In this document: positions 10,469-21,267 of the stretch, in pieces
How positions within the stretch are numbered: position 1 is the stretch's first letter
Layout: every line of letters starts with the position of its first letter
Source of the DNA: Trebouxia sp. TZW2008
Taxonomy: Eukaryota; Chlorophyta; Trebouxiophyceae; Trebouxiales; Trebouxiaceae
Assembly (NCBI GenBank): GCA_002118135.1
Contig: BDIU01000009.1
Coordinates: forward strand, 62,001-126,000
Direction: 5' to 3'
Length of the DNA stretch: 64,000 bases
Position numbers and translations under genes: made by a program
The notes under the pieces: model-generated
The model's database searches: none
The model's input: only the letters and a program-made list of their open reading frames with translations
What the model was told of the DNA's origin: nothing

Positions 10469-13400
10469 TCATTGCGATGCTGATTTTCTGCGTCTGGATC
10501 GTGTTCTTGTTAGCCATAACACACACAGAATCAACACAACACACAACAGCAGCAGACCAAAACACAAAGGATTGCTGAGACTCTGTATCAAGCTGTGACC
10601 GTGGCGTTGCATGATAGCTTTTGTAATTGGTGTCCCGTGAGCAGCAACAGATGACTGATCGCCCTCGGACATGGAGGCGATATGAGCCAGCATGGATGCA
10701 ACCACAGATTTGCGTCCTTCATCCTGTCGAGCCGCACTGTCAAATTGCTCTGTGTCTTGTACGTTTGTGGCAGTTTTCACATCGGCTTGCTGTTGTAGCA
10801 TTGTGTCCACAATCCCGTCCAAATACGTTCTGGGTCGCGCAGTTTCCTCAGAGATCACGTCATTGAGCCTGCGATCAGGGGGATCATCCAGGGGCTGTTT
10901 GGCTGTCCCTGCCCCAATGCCCTCTTTGCCGCTCAGGTCAGCCAGCTTCTGTTGAGGTGAAGAAGAAGAACCGGAAGAAGAGGAAGAGGCAACATCAGAA
11001 AAAGAAGTATCATGACTGCCAGCAATGACACCAGCTGCCTGAGTGTGCGGCTGATTGTACCAAACCACATTGCTGCTGTCAAAGTCTGTGTGGCATAAAT
11101 TGCATGTGCGGTAGCATTGGTCCTTCGCTGGTGACTCTTGACACAGAGTTGCTAGCTTAGGTGATGCTTCAACTTCAGCACAATATTCCGCCTGCAAATT
11201 TGAAAGTCAGGATGTTTCATGCAGCATTGCAAAACATAGCTATACGTGAGCAATGACAGCGTGGTCAACATAAGGGACAACACAGCAGGCAAAAGGAGCA
11301 CAGCACAGCACAGCACAGCCCAGCACAGCACAGCGCAGCGCAGCGCAGCGCAGCGCAGCACAGCACAGCACAGCACAGCAGAACGCTTACGTCCAAGCAG
11401 AAAATGCTGCTGCCATTGGCCAGCTCCTTGTAAAACTGTGCCAGCTCTTGCATCACCCTAGTTGCCTGCCACAGCACATTATCGGGACCAGTCACTGATC
11501 TGCTGCTCACTGGTGCATATGTCTTTGGTGTCAGCAACTTTATTATCCGTGCTACCTCATGTTTGCTTGGTTCAAAACAGCATAGCAGGCATAGCGCAGC
11601 GAGCACAGCACAGCAGGCATAGCGCAGCGAGCACAGCACAGCAGGCACAGCATAGCAGGCGCAAGCCATTTGGACCAGTCAGAGGTGTGCTGCAACAGCG
11701 CTGCGCTCAATGTGTTGGCATTGTGTGCTGTGCGACCTCTCCTTTGCTCAAACATTGCGAGTTTGGAGGGGAAAATAGCAGGCATAGCATAGTAAGCACA
11801 GCACAGGAGGCGCAAACACAATTGGCAGAGCACAGCACGCATAAGCATTTTGCAACAAGCCATCGATCAGTTGCATTACAGCATGCACAGCAGGCATAAC
11901 ACAGCATGTACAGCACAGCAGGCATAACACAGCATGTACAGCACAGCAGGCATAACACAGCATGTACAGCACAGCAGGCATAACACAGCATGCACAGCAC
12001 AGCAGGCACAGCAGGCACTAGAGACACATTCCCTAGCCTTACCTTGCCACATTCTCTGCTTAGCTCCTCTGAGGGCGGGCAGTAGGGTTTGTGATGCAGC
12101 TCACAGAAACCCTCATTCAGCATAGCTACCATCTCAATGTTGGCTAGATCTTGAAACACAGCCCCGGGAGCCTGCACAGCAAATCAGCGTGACTGCAATA
12201 GTAAGAACAAAGGGGAACTAGCAAAGAACTACACCTGGAACAGAGAGAAAGTAAAAGTGGAGCAACAAAGATGTGAAAGTGGAGCAATGCCCCAGGAGCC
12301 TGCACGGCAAAAGGTCAGAAGCAGTGATTTTTGCTGTATATATTTGTTGGCATTCAGCATGGCAGCCACTCCAAAATTGGCTAGACCTTGCAACACAGCC
12401 CCAGGAGCCTGCACAGCACAGAAGTAGAAGTGACATTTTTAACTTAACATCAAACTGGTAAGTTCTCAGGATGTGAATGGCATGTACATGCATGTCGCAG
12501 GCCGTTAGTAGACTTGCGCTTCAGCCTGTAGCCAAGACAGACAGTGTGTGTGGTATGACAACACTGTATTACCTGGTGATGAGTTCTGAGGGGCCCAGGG
12601 GGACCCTGGGGGAGAGAGAGACTGCCTTGTGATGCGTCGCAAAATGAGCAATGTTCTGTTACCTGAGCGTAGGGAATTAGTGACTGCATACAGTTGCTGT
12701 AATAATTGCATTTTTGTGCTGTACAGACTGCTTGTGTTTGCTGTGATGACTGTGCATGATGTTGGTAAGTGGTGAGGCTAAGGGCGGGTGGGGGAACAGC
12801 CCTCCGTGTGAGCCATTGTAGTGACTGCATGCTGCCGTGTTACACAATTCTGTTACCACCTTCAAGTGGTGCATTGAATGCACGCAAATGCTGTAATGAC
12901 TGTGCATCACCTCATTGGTAAGTTCTGAGGGCAACACTGGGTGGGGAAACAGCCTGCTTTGCGTTCTGTACATTGCATAATTTTGTTATGCGCCTGTTGT
13001 AATGATCAAAGCATCCTGCCCAGAGCTTTCAGTGTGGAACCAGGGCTTTCTGCATGCAATTGCTGTAAGTGAATATCGTCATGAGTGTGTAGTACCTTGT
13101 TGGTGAGTTCTGAGGGTAAGGGTGGGTGGGGGAACAGCCCGCCATGTGAGCCATTGTAGAACTCCCCCCAAGCAGTCCGGGAAAATTGCTCATCCAGATT
13201 CCATGGTGGGCAAGCCAATGCTGACCAGCTGCACAACAAAACACCCTTTGACTCAAACAACAGTATCATACACTTTTTGATCAGGATCAATCAACCAGAA
13301 TCAAACAGAATCATGCCAGAAGAGAATGTCTTGCAGAACAGAATAAGGCATGCCATGTCTTAATCCATCGTTCTCAGGCCACAACCTAAAGGTCGCACCA

Positions 13401-16400
13401 TTATACTGAGAAATCCAATTGGCATGCAGAATGGTCAAATTCTTGCACAAATGTCTTCTCAAGTGGTTGGCTTTGATGCAGAGATCAATCACAAACTACA
13501 TCAGCTTTTGCTGTCAACATGACGAATGATGCTGTCTTCACAGCAAGTGTGCGCAAGAGCAATTGTGAGCAATTGCTGTTTTGCAATGCTTGGCTTGAAA
13601 CTGTGAGGCATGAGCTGCAGCACTATATGACATATTGATAACCATGTGTGCTTTGAAAATTGTTCAGCTTGTGAACAGACTTGGTTGCTCAAAGACAGTC
13701 GCTTGGTGACTATACGAGCCTAGCAAGGCCTTTGAGCCCAACTAGCATGCGTTACTATGTATGTATGTATGTGTATGCAGGGACACTTTATCTAGGTTTG
13801 AAAGCAGATTCACTCCCAATTTGTGGAGGGCACTTCAGCATTTCAGGCATAGCGAAACCCTAACCCATATTTTCTCATAGCTATACAGATTCAGAAGCAT
13901 ACTTCAATTCAAAGACGATTTCAGGGAAACTCACTTTGTTTTGAAGGCATGCTTGTTCCATTTCCAGTTCATGGAGGGCACTTCAGCATTCCAGGCGTAA
14001 TGACTCACAATCATGTTGGGGCCTGCGTATATCACACATGTGAAATCTCAACCATCCCTGGCTTCCTGCATTTGGTTTTTGGTCTTTTGCTTGCTTCCTG
14101 CTGCTGCTCCTTGCTCTTTTCATAAAACCCACTCGAAGTACGGAAACATATCGGTATCAAAAGTTGCTTTTCATAATCCTCTGTCTTATAAATCTGAACT
14201 CTCTCTGCTGCTGCCGCTTGCTTGGCTGCCCATTCTGTTTGACAGCTCAAAATTCTGAAACTTCTCAGCTGTTGCCAAAATTGGCAAGGCCAGACAGAGC
14301 AAGGTGTGTGTGGCGCAAGTTCTGACTTGATTGATGATTGATCAATACCTGTGCTCGCGCAAGCGTGAGGTAGGTTACAGGTATGCCTCACCCTGTTTCT
14401 GTAGGCCATACAGCAGGCTCAGTTTGTCACCTGAAGGTGTGCAGACGATGGGGCCCAAGCTCTGACTTGCCAGGCAGTCATATGGGTTGCAGTGACAGTA
14501 CATGATGAACAGCTGCGCAGTGTTTCGACAGCAAGAGCGGATGTCATTGTGATGAACATGTTCACGCTGTTTATCTCTCTTGTGCTCATCTTGTAGCATG
14601 AATGCTAGGTCTCAAAGTACAAATCTTGAACTGGCAAGCTGTTCATTCTCACGCGTCAATTGTCATTCACATGAGTTGCCAAGCCATACAATTGCTTGAC
14701 AAAATGAACTGTCTGTTACATGAAACTTGCGCTGAGTACAGCAGAAAAGTGTCCAGGAGGTTGCATATCTGCAAGTGAAACAATTTTCAAACAAATTTGC
14801 TGGCAATGCAGTATGGTCCCGACTTCGTTTTGCTGCTGCAGGTTACCTTCATGCCATTTTGAGCAAGAGCCGAGGATTTGCAAGAAAACATTTGGAGCTT
14901 TTGCCAACAAGGGCAGAAGTCCTGAAACAGCAGCAGAAAACAAGCAACAACAAACACCAAGAAAAGGAAAAGCGTGACGGCAGCTTCACAACTTTTTGGC
15001 TGAAGAGCGCGTGCAGCGTTTGGGACAACATCTTGCCGTTTGCAGCTGTCCCTTGCTTTCCTGGCCACTTTTGGATAAAGCTGAGGATTTTAAATTGGAT
15101 GTCCTGAGCTCTTGCCAAAAAGGACAGAGAAAGCAAGGGACAGCGGCCAAAAGCAAGCAAGAAGCCAAACAAAACAAAGCAATAACCAAGCAAAAGGCAA
15201 ACAGCAAGCATGCGACAAAGAAGCAGAAAGCAACTGCAAACCAGCAACAGGAAGAGGAAATGCTTGACAGCAGTCTGCACTTCCTTTGTTCAGAATGCTG
15301 GCAGCGTTTGGAGAATGCATGACAATGCCGCAGAGCTGTTGCCTGACAGAGCAGAAGTGTGAAGAACAGCAGTAGAAAGCAAGCGGAAAAAGTGACAAGA
15401 GACTATACCTTTTTGTTCAACGCGCCCGCAGCGTTTAGGGGTTGCATTACCATGTTGTAGCTGGCTGTTGCCAAAAAGCTGCAAGAGGCATCAGAAAAGC
15501 AATAAACAGCAAGCAAGAAGCGGCAGCGACAAGTGAGACAACAGTTTGTTAACCACTACACCTTCTTTATTTAAGGCGCCTGCAGCATTTGGGGGATGCA
15601 TGACAATGTTATTGTAGCTACGATGGCGGATCCCCAGTTGTGCTGCACCCAGTGCAATGGCATACATTTCAGCAATCCAGGGTCGCCTTATAGGTGTGTC
15701 CGCAGGCAGCTCCTGCATATAGGACAATCGATCTAATTCAGAGGTCTGTCATGCACTTGTCGCTTTGGGTCAAACCAGTTGTGCTGCCCTAAGTGCAATG
15801 GCATACTTTTTCAGCAATCCATGGTTGCTTGAATATGCAATGACAACCATATCAGCCACACAATGATCTGGTCATATGCCTGTCAAGCGTTTGTCTGTTT
15901 ATGCATGCCAGATGCCAGCTTGACAGCGACAACATACTTTCAGCAATGCAGGGTCTCCTGACATGCATGTCAGCAGGCAGCTCCTGCAAAAAAAGCAGCA
16001 CTGATTTCATGGCTGTCAAACATTCATTGCTGTTGTGCTCTGGCAAGTTCCAATGCCATACAGCTACAAAATTCAGGATCATGTGTCAGCAGGTAACTAC
16101 TGCAGAAAGTGATAGAAGCTTCAGACCCATCAAGTCGCATAGAAACAGGGCCTGTGTTGCATGCATTGATTGAGCTTGTGCAAGGTTTTTTGGCAGCTGG
16201 CATTGCCATATGGTTACATAGGACTTTGAAGTGCAAGATCAAAGCTTTCATGCTTTGATCGGCGTTGCATGGCTGCACTTTCCGTGGACCTTGCTTTGAT
16301 CTGTGCCTGCTGTTGTCAGCGCACTTGTCTGTCATAGCAACAGATTTAGATTAGAGGATGACACTGAGCATGCTGATCTGCAAACGGCCCAGCATATGCT

Positions 16401-19400
16401 GTGTGTATGCGCAGCCAGTGCTTGCTTTGAGACAGATCACTCTGAGCTTTGAGTGATGTCAATGGCATCTCAGGCCATAGCGTCTACTCAGTTGCTCCTT
16501 GCGCACACAAATTATTGCAATCGCCCCAGTGTTGCAAAACGCTTCAAGCTACATTTGTAGCGATTGTGCGCTCTTGTGCAATGTGCAATGCAGAAAGCAA
16601 AACAGGTTTATGGTGTGACCTGGGCATATTTCTCATGGAAGATCCGCATCTGCTTGGTGTACTCCCACCAAAGAGGCGCAACACGCTTCAAGTCAGATGC
16701 AGCATACACGTATATCTCGCCCACTTCGTCTGCCAGTTGTAATGGTGCTTGCACATCAGTCATCACCTCTTGATGCAGTTTCCTGCTTCCATGATGAGTA
16801 CCTGTGTCATATTGAAACTTGGTCTAACTTGCACTCATGTCAGTCCGCATGGGAGTCAGAATGCATCAATGCAAGATGAATGGAACATTGCCCACTTCAT
16901 GTGCCAGCTGCAATCAAGCCACAGCATCAGTCTGTACCACCTCTTGCCGCAGCTTCCTAACCCCTTGATGACTTCTCAGGCCTGCAGCTGCATGGATTCA
17001 AATTCTTGTGCTATGCTGCTGCGTACACGTCCATCTTGCGGGCTTTGTCTGCCGGCTGCAGCAGAGCCTGTGCAACACTATGTGCTGTGCTACCTCTTGC
17101 CGCAGCTTTCTGCCTGTCTGGTACGTACCTTCATGACAATGAAATTTGACAGTGTGCAGAGATTTCTGTGAGGGTGGCTTGCTTTTATGCAAGATGGCTT
17201 AGATCCTGCCCACTTCGTCTGCCAGCTGCAACTGAGCCACAGCATCAGTCACCACCTGTTGCGGCAAATTCCTGCTCTTGTGATCAGTTCCAAAGCCACC
17301 TACATAAATGTTGTTCATAATCCTCAGATTTGGTGCAGCATGCGCATATATCTGGCCCAGCTCATCTGTCAGCTGCAGCGGAGCTTGTGCATGAGTCATC
17401 ACCTCTTAATGCAGTTGTCTCCCTGTGTGATGCGTACCTGCGTCATGTTGGATCTTGAAAGGTTGCAACAAATTGGGTGGAATTGTAGCAACTGATTGTA
17501 TTTTGGGCTGTGCAGTTGGCTTGTTTACATCGGCTAACCCGTTTGTTACATTTGGTTTTGGACCCCATTATGCCAGTCACTGCAGAAAAGTGCAGAGGTT
17601 CTGATGAGTTGAGGGGTTTCAGTCGGCCTGACTGGCTTAGTCATATGATGAAAATGCAACATGACAAACGACCTGTTTAGCGTCTGTTCAGTCAGTCGAC
17701 AGGAGTTGGTGATGTGTGGCACCGGAGAGACTCTTGAAAACAGTCGTGTGCAGAGATCTGAGTAGGTTGCGGAATGAATTGTGTTGGCTCCAAAAGTTGG
17801 TTCAGAAGTGTATTCTTATTCTATTCATTTCATTTGAAAAATATGCTAGACAGGCTCAGCAGGTCCAGCTAGGCGCATACTGGATCAAGCAATACAGAAA
17901 TACAGAAGTACGGAAATTTATGCAGGCAATCATTTGCTTCTCAATACCCTCAGCAGGATTATATATGTGTTATAGCAATTCACTAGCAAGCATGCAGATG
18001 ATGAGTATAATGATGAGTCACCTTGATGAGTCTCAACGGCCTGAAGATGAGGATGATTGGTTAAGCCATCTGCATGTGACTTGTTTACTAATGCCAGCTG
18101 GGCTGCTCGCGCCGGCAGCAGCCTCTTCTTCCTTAGGATCTGCTTGGTACTGGAGCCCAGTGAGCCCTGCTGTAGGGCAGCCTCTGCCATTTGATTCAGG
18201 AGCTGCCTTTCAACATTGCCCATTGAGCCCTCCTGATAGGCAGTTTCTGCCCTTTTCTGCAGCAGCCGCCTTTTGATGCTGCCCATTGAGCCTTGCTGGG
18301 AGGGCAGCAGCTTTTGGGCAATGAATTGGTTGAGCTCCTTCATGTACCACATCCCCTGGGCTGCCCCCCACCCTGAACCCGCCCCCAACTCATCAATCGT
18401 AAACCACCTGTGCACCACACAAAGCAAGTCGTTTGTTCTATTGTAATTCACTCGAAATGCATGACACACTGGCTGAGCACCATCATATACCAGCATCCCC
18501 TGGGCCGTCCCCCACCCCCACCTCCCACCCCTGCCCCTAATTCACCAATTGTAAACTCACCTGTGTGTCACACAAGGCAACTGTCATTCTTTCTTCTGAG
18601 CCAGCACTGGTGCAGCACACCAGGTAGCTTTGAGTCCTCAACTATGGACCATCTGTGTATCATCCCCGCCCCCAACTCATCAATTGTGAACCAGCTGTGC
18701 ATGAAATAAGGCACGACGTGATTTGTACATGAGGTGACCTGTTTGCAAGCCCCTTCTAAATTAGGTAGGTTCTGAGTCTCCAGTGTCCATTTCTTGTGCC
18801 AATTGCATCAATGCAGTGAGCTTGCGCAGAGAAGTTTTTGTGCTATAGACAAGGCAGGCATGAAACTGTGCATAGAATCAGTGTGTTGGCCATGTCAGGA
18901 CAAAGCAATGCTACTACAGTAATATCTCCTTGAAACAACTACCTTGTTTACCAACCTTACCTGAATTGTCCATACTGAGAGGAACCACTGCACTCGGAAC
19001 GCAGTGATTGTTGCTCACCAATGGCACTGTCCTTACATCGAGTTTGTCTTTCCTTTGGGTGTCCTTACAAAGAGAGTTTACTGTAATGCAAGTCCTGGCT
19101 ACACAGCAAGCACTGCTTTCAAGAGCTGAGGATGTCTTCACTTGTGCAAGCACTCACCTTTGACTTGGATGCAGCTGGGGAGGTCCAGAGATTCAGTTCA
19201 GCAACAAATTCAGCATGAGAATGCAGATGGAACAGGTGCACGACATTTGCATGAAATGCCTGCATGACTTATGATAAAAGGTCTGCATGATGTATATTTG
19301 ATACGGCTGCATGACTTGTATGTGCATCAGTTGCTGACCTGTGAAAGGTCATATCAGGGTCTACAATCAGAAAGTAGTCACCAGCTGGTTGAATGTTTTC

Positions 19401-20117
19401 CAGCCAAGACATGACTCCATAGGGCTTGTTGTAGGGTATGTAGTCATCACCAATACCCTCTGGGTCCCTTTGCGTTTCTGTATAGTACACCTGATAAGGG
19501 TTCACGCTTTGCTGACCCTGCGGCATTTCCAGCACTGCAGAATTCGTCATTGATCACAACAATAAACATAACAAAAGCACATTACCCTTTCTAGCATATA
19601 CTGCTAGGTTTGTGCAGCGCTGCTTGTACTGCCATGTCAAGTGCGGCACACAATGAGCAGTTGCCCCGAAGCCATGCAGCTGAATGATATCAAGCAGTTC
19701 AGGCGTGATTAGTTGTGCAAACGATCATGTGTACTCCCATGCATGTGCATTCCTTTGACCATTTCCACAATCTTATAGACATTCTGTACCTTGAGTGTGT
19801 CCATGTCGCAGCATGCAATACGGGAAAACATTCCTGGACTGCCCACTTTCTTCCATGACCAAAATTGACCAAGAACCTACTTCAAAGTAGCAATCACACG
19901 GCATTTCTTTCCAAGTTGCGAGCGCACAAGCGCCCGTGCACCGTTCAGCGCTCACCTGCCAGTTGTGGTAAGTGTTGCACTCCGATGGCACTACTGTGTG
20001 TATGAGGGCGGGCCGTGAAGCGCTGGCGGTTGCGGCGTTGTCCAGCGGCCTGGTCAAGATCAACGCTGGTAAAGCCACGCAGAACAGCAGCGCAAAGCGC
20101 AGATCACGCCTCATCAA
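10469..20117 (-). CDS. SERGT1: Peptidyl-serine alpha-galactosyltransferase (SERGT/GT96)
   Basis: Eleven exons join in phase: 20117-19956, 19876-19790, 19517-19339, 18407-18022, 16729-16620, 15712-15562, 14022-13935, 13228-13096, 12171-12043, 11555-11391, 11191-10469 (770 residues; Chlamydomonas SGT1 is of similar size). The enzyme adds galactose to serine of extensin-type cell-wall proteins in the ER/Golgi. A signal peptide covers residues 1-22. The catalytic domain shares the HPAT/SERGT fold: ECNTYHNWQ, INKP-like YNKPYGV, the DxD-like DPD at 136-138, DLKRVAPLWWEYTKQMR, RPWIAEMYA and SHYAWNAEVP. Then come CPPWNLDE, GGLFPHPP and MLNEGFCELHHKPYCPPS. A six-cysteine ShKT domain sits near 527-563. 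A C-terminal membrane anchor spans about 737-757, before an Arg-rich tail. Exon 4 inserts three 21-residue repeats into the catalytic domain. Introns 3 to 8 hold echo arrays. Confidence 0.9.
11296..12010. repeat. CAGCA pentamer and 28-bp satellite in SERGT introns 9-10
   Basis: Runs of CAGCA and CGCAG fill 11299-11381, beside the exon 10 donor. Shorter CATAGCAGG-type runs occur at 11578-11660. At 11884-12010 a 28-bp unit (CATGTACAGCACAGCAGGCATAACACAG type) repeats about 4.5 times. The ORFs crossing these runs are low-complexity Cys/Leu/Ala and are not genes. Confidence 0.85.
12280..12960. repeat. Echo copies of SERGT exon 8 donor side and exon 9 acceptor side
   Basis: Intron 8 (12172-13095) holds three degenerate copies of the exon 8 end, around 12575, 12770 and 12920. 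They carry the AGTTCTGAGGG...GGGGAACAGCC signature of GGLFPHPPLPSELTNK. Closer to exon 9 are two copies of its 5' part, near 12290 and 12345-12420, with GCCCCAGGAGCCTGCAC. The first kind includes the donor and the second the acceptor. Confidence 0.8.
13800..13862. repeat. Echo copy of SERGT exon 7
   Basis: A degenerate copy of exon 7 lies just downstream of it in transcript order, with GGAGGGCACTTCAGCATT preserved. It has lost an open frame and is read as intron. Confidence 0.7.
14327..14460 (-). repeat. Dispersed repeat family R1, copy b
   Basis: This copy is near-identical in plan to the copies at 5861-5995 and 53229-53347. It starts with GATTGATCAATACC and ends at GATGGGGCCC. It sits inside intron 6 of the galactosyltransferase gene. 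Confidence 0.65.
14990..15995. repeat. Echo copies flanking SERGT exon 6
   Basis: Downstream of exon 6 (15712-15562) three copies of its donor end occur near 15410-15480, 15270-15330 and 14995-15045. They are recognisable by the GCAGCGTTTGGGG-type core of HPPNAAGALNKE. Upstream, two copies of its acceptor end occur near 15785-15830 and 15930-15995, with CAGGCAGCTCCTGCA. The real exon is flanked on both sides by copies of itself. Confidence 0.8.
16865..17415. repeat. Echo copies of SERGT exon 5 acceptor side
   Basis: Upstream of exon 5 (16729-16620) at least three copies of its first part occur, near 16880-16960, 17205-17270 and 17345-17405. Each carries the ACTTCGTCTGCCAGCTGCAA-type boundary. 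One still encodes a sequence like TDELGQIYAHAAPNL, comparable to DEVGEIYVYAASDL of the true exon. Confidence 0.8.
17842..17905 (+). repeat. Dispersed repeat family R2, copy 1
   Basis: The core CAGGCTCAGCAGGTCCAGCT followed by AGGCGCATACTGGATCAA recurs at 33866-33955, 61850-61928 and, inverted, 62818-62938. All copies lie in introns. An ATTCATTTCATTT run precedes it. Confidence 0.65.
18022..18407 (-). repeat. In-frame 21-residue triple repeat in SERGT exon 4
   Basis: Within exon 4 three consecutive 63-bp units (about 18120-18310) encode QQGSMGSIKRRLLQKRAETAY, QEGSMGNVERQLLNQ... and QQGSLGSSTKQILRKK.... The repeat lies between the GWGAAQGMWYMK block and the DEVGEIYVYAASDLKRVAP block of the catalytic domain, which are close together in other family members. 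It looks like an expansion loop. Confidence 0.75.
18478..18715. repeat. Echo copies of SERGT exon 4 acceptor side
   Basis: Two degenerate copies of the first 60 bases of exon 4 lie upstream of it, near 18490-18570 and 18660-18712. They share CCCCAACTCATCAATTGT and the CACCTGTG boundary. Both still show a polypyrimidine-AG-like context. Confidence 0.75.
18914..19092. mobile_element. MITE-like element, TA-CAGTAA termini, copy 1
   Basis: The left end TACAGTAATATCTCCTTG and the right end, whose reverse complement is TACAGTAAACTCTCTTTG, form imperfect inverted repeats flanked by TA. The interior repeats the phrase TGTCCTTACA. It shares structure with 21943-22110. It lies in intron 3 of the galactosyltransferase gene and has no coding capacity. 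Confidence 0.6.
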
Positions 20118-21267
20118 GCTGCCTTCGTCTGAGTCGCAGCCTCATGTGCGTAAACCTCGCCTCCAAGAGCCTGCCCAGATGCGCAGACGTGCTCTCGGGG
20201 TATGCAAAGCCTGCAGCTATAGCGTCTGCGGGCGCAGCAAGCACGCGACTGGCGATGCCTTCTGGCCGTTTCGAGCGCACAAAGGCCACATCGTAGGGTA
20301 AATCCACCGCGGTGTCGGCGACGCGGCAAACGTCAGCTTCTACAAAAGCGTCAATGCAGCAGTTTGACCGGGGGGACATTACTAATGCAGCCTGGTGTGC
20401 AATGATCAGCGCTTTGCTTGTCTCCTGCACTATTGAGCTCAAATAGCGAATGCATCACACGAGAGTGGCTTGTCATGTTGAATTATTTCCTGCTTTGCAT
20501 GTTTTCAAGATGATGCTGTCACACTCTAGGCATCACTGTGCAAAGGCTGCAGCACTCAGGTTTCGCAGGCTGTTTTGAGCCAGGATAACAAGTAATTAAT
20601 TATAAGCCCTCCATTGAACTTGCAAGACAGACTTACACTGATGCCAATGCAAGCCAAATGTGCTTTCAATTCTGTCAAGGCACATGCCTGCAAGCAGCTA
20701 ATGCCCACGCATGTCGCTCTTGTTGGCAATTGTGGGTTTGATACTTGCGATGTTAGTCGGGTGCTCAAGTCCAATACTTGCACATCTTTGTTCATTCATT
20801 GAACAGCATCCATAGGGGTCTTGAGGCTGTGCATCAACTATGTACTTTCAATCAGAAGTCTAATGGATCCTCCCACTGCAAATCTCGCCAGGCAATTGTT
20901 GCAAGCTAATCTACAGTTTTGAATCAATTGCGCCACAAAGGTGTGAGATCAAAGCCAGGGCAGCGGCAGCTCTCCTGGGGTTCAGGGTTGTCTACCAACT
21001 GCGAAAAGTCTGTTGACAAGCTCAAGTGCAGCTGCCAAGCATCAAATATGGCCAATGAGCAATTCTACATTCCAAAAGTAACACCATACATGTACATCAT
21101 TGATGATATCATTTCAAAGCCAGCGTTAACGCAGCGTTGGGGTAGCTCTCCTTGGGTCAAAGATTGTTTGCCTACTGGACAGATAGCTGTTGAAAGTTTC
21201 AAGAGCAGCTACCAACAGTGACCATGGCCAGTGAGCTATTCTACACTGTGAAGACAATCTTGTTGTT
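20118..21267. promoter_or_regulatory. SERGT promoter and HPP-gene 3' flank with echoes
   Basis: This lies between the SERGT start (20117) and the HPP stop (21268), both on the minus strand. The part near 20118-20450 is CpG-rich and is probably the SERGT promoter. Around 20945-21010 and 21115-21190 are two copies of the HPP terminal exon end, with AGCTCTCCTTGGG and GTCAAAG, lying beyond its stop codon. No other gene is supported. Confidence 0.55.

Noticed and set aside
11265..12177. Cys/Leu/Ala-rich ORFs resembling secreted cysteine-rich peptides
   Set aside because: They are CAGCA-type repeats read in various frames; only two short segments are true exons of the galactosyltransferase.
13301..13492. 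Minus-strand segment reading ATFRLWPENDGLRHGMPYSV
   Set aside because: It looks protein-like, but SERGT exons 7 and 8 join in phase without it and it matches no part of the family. It could be a cassette exon.
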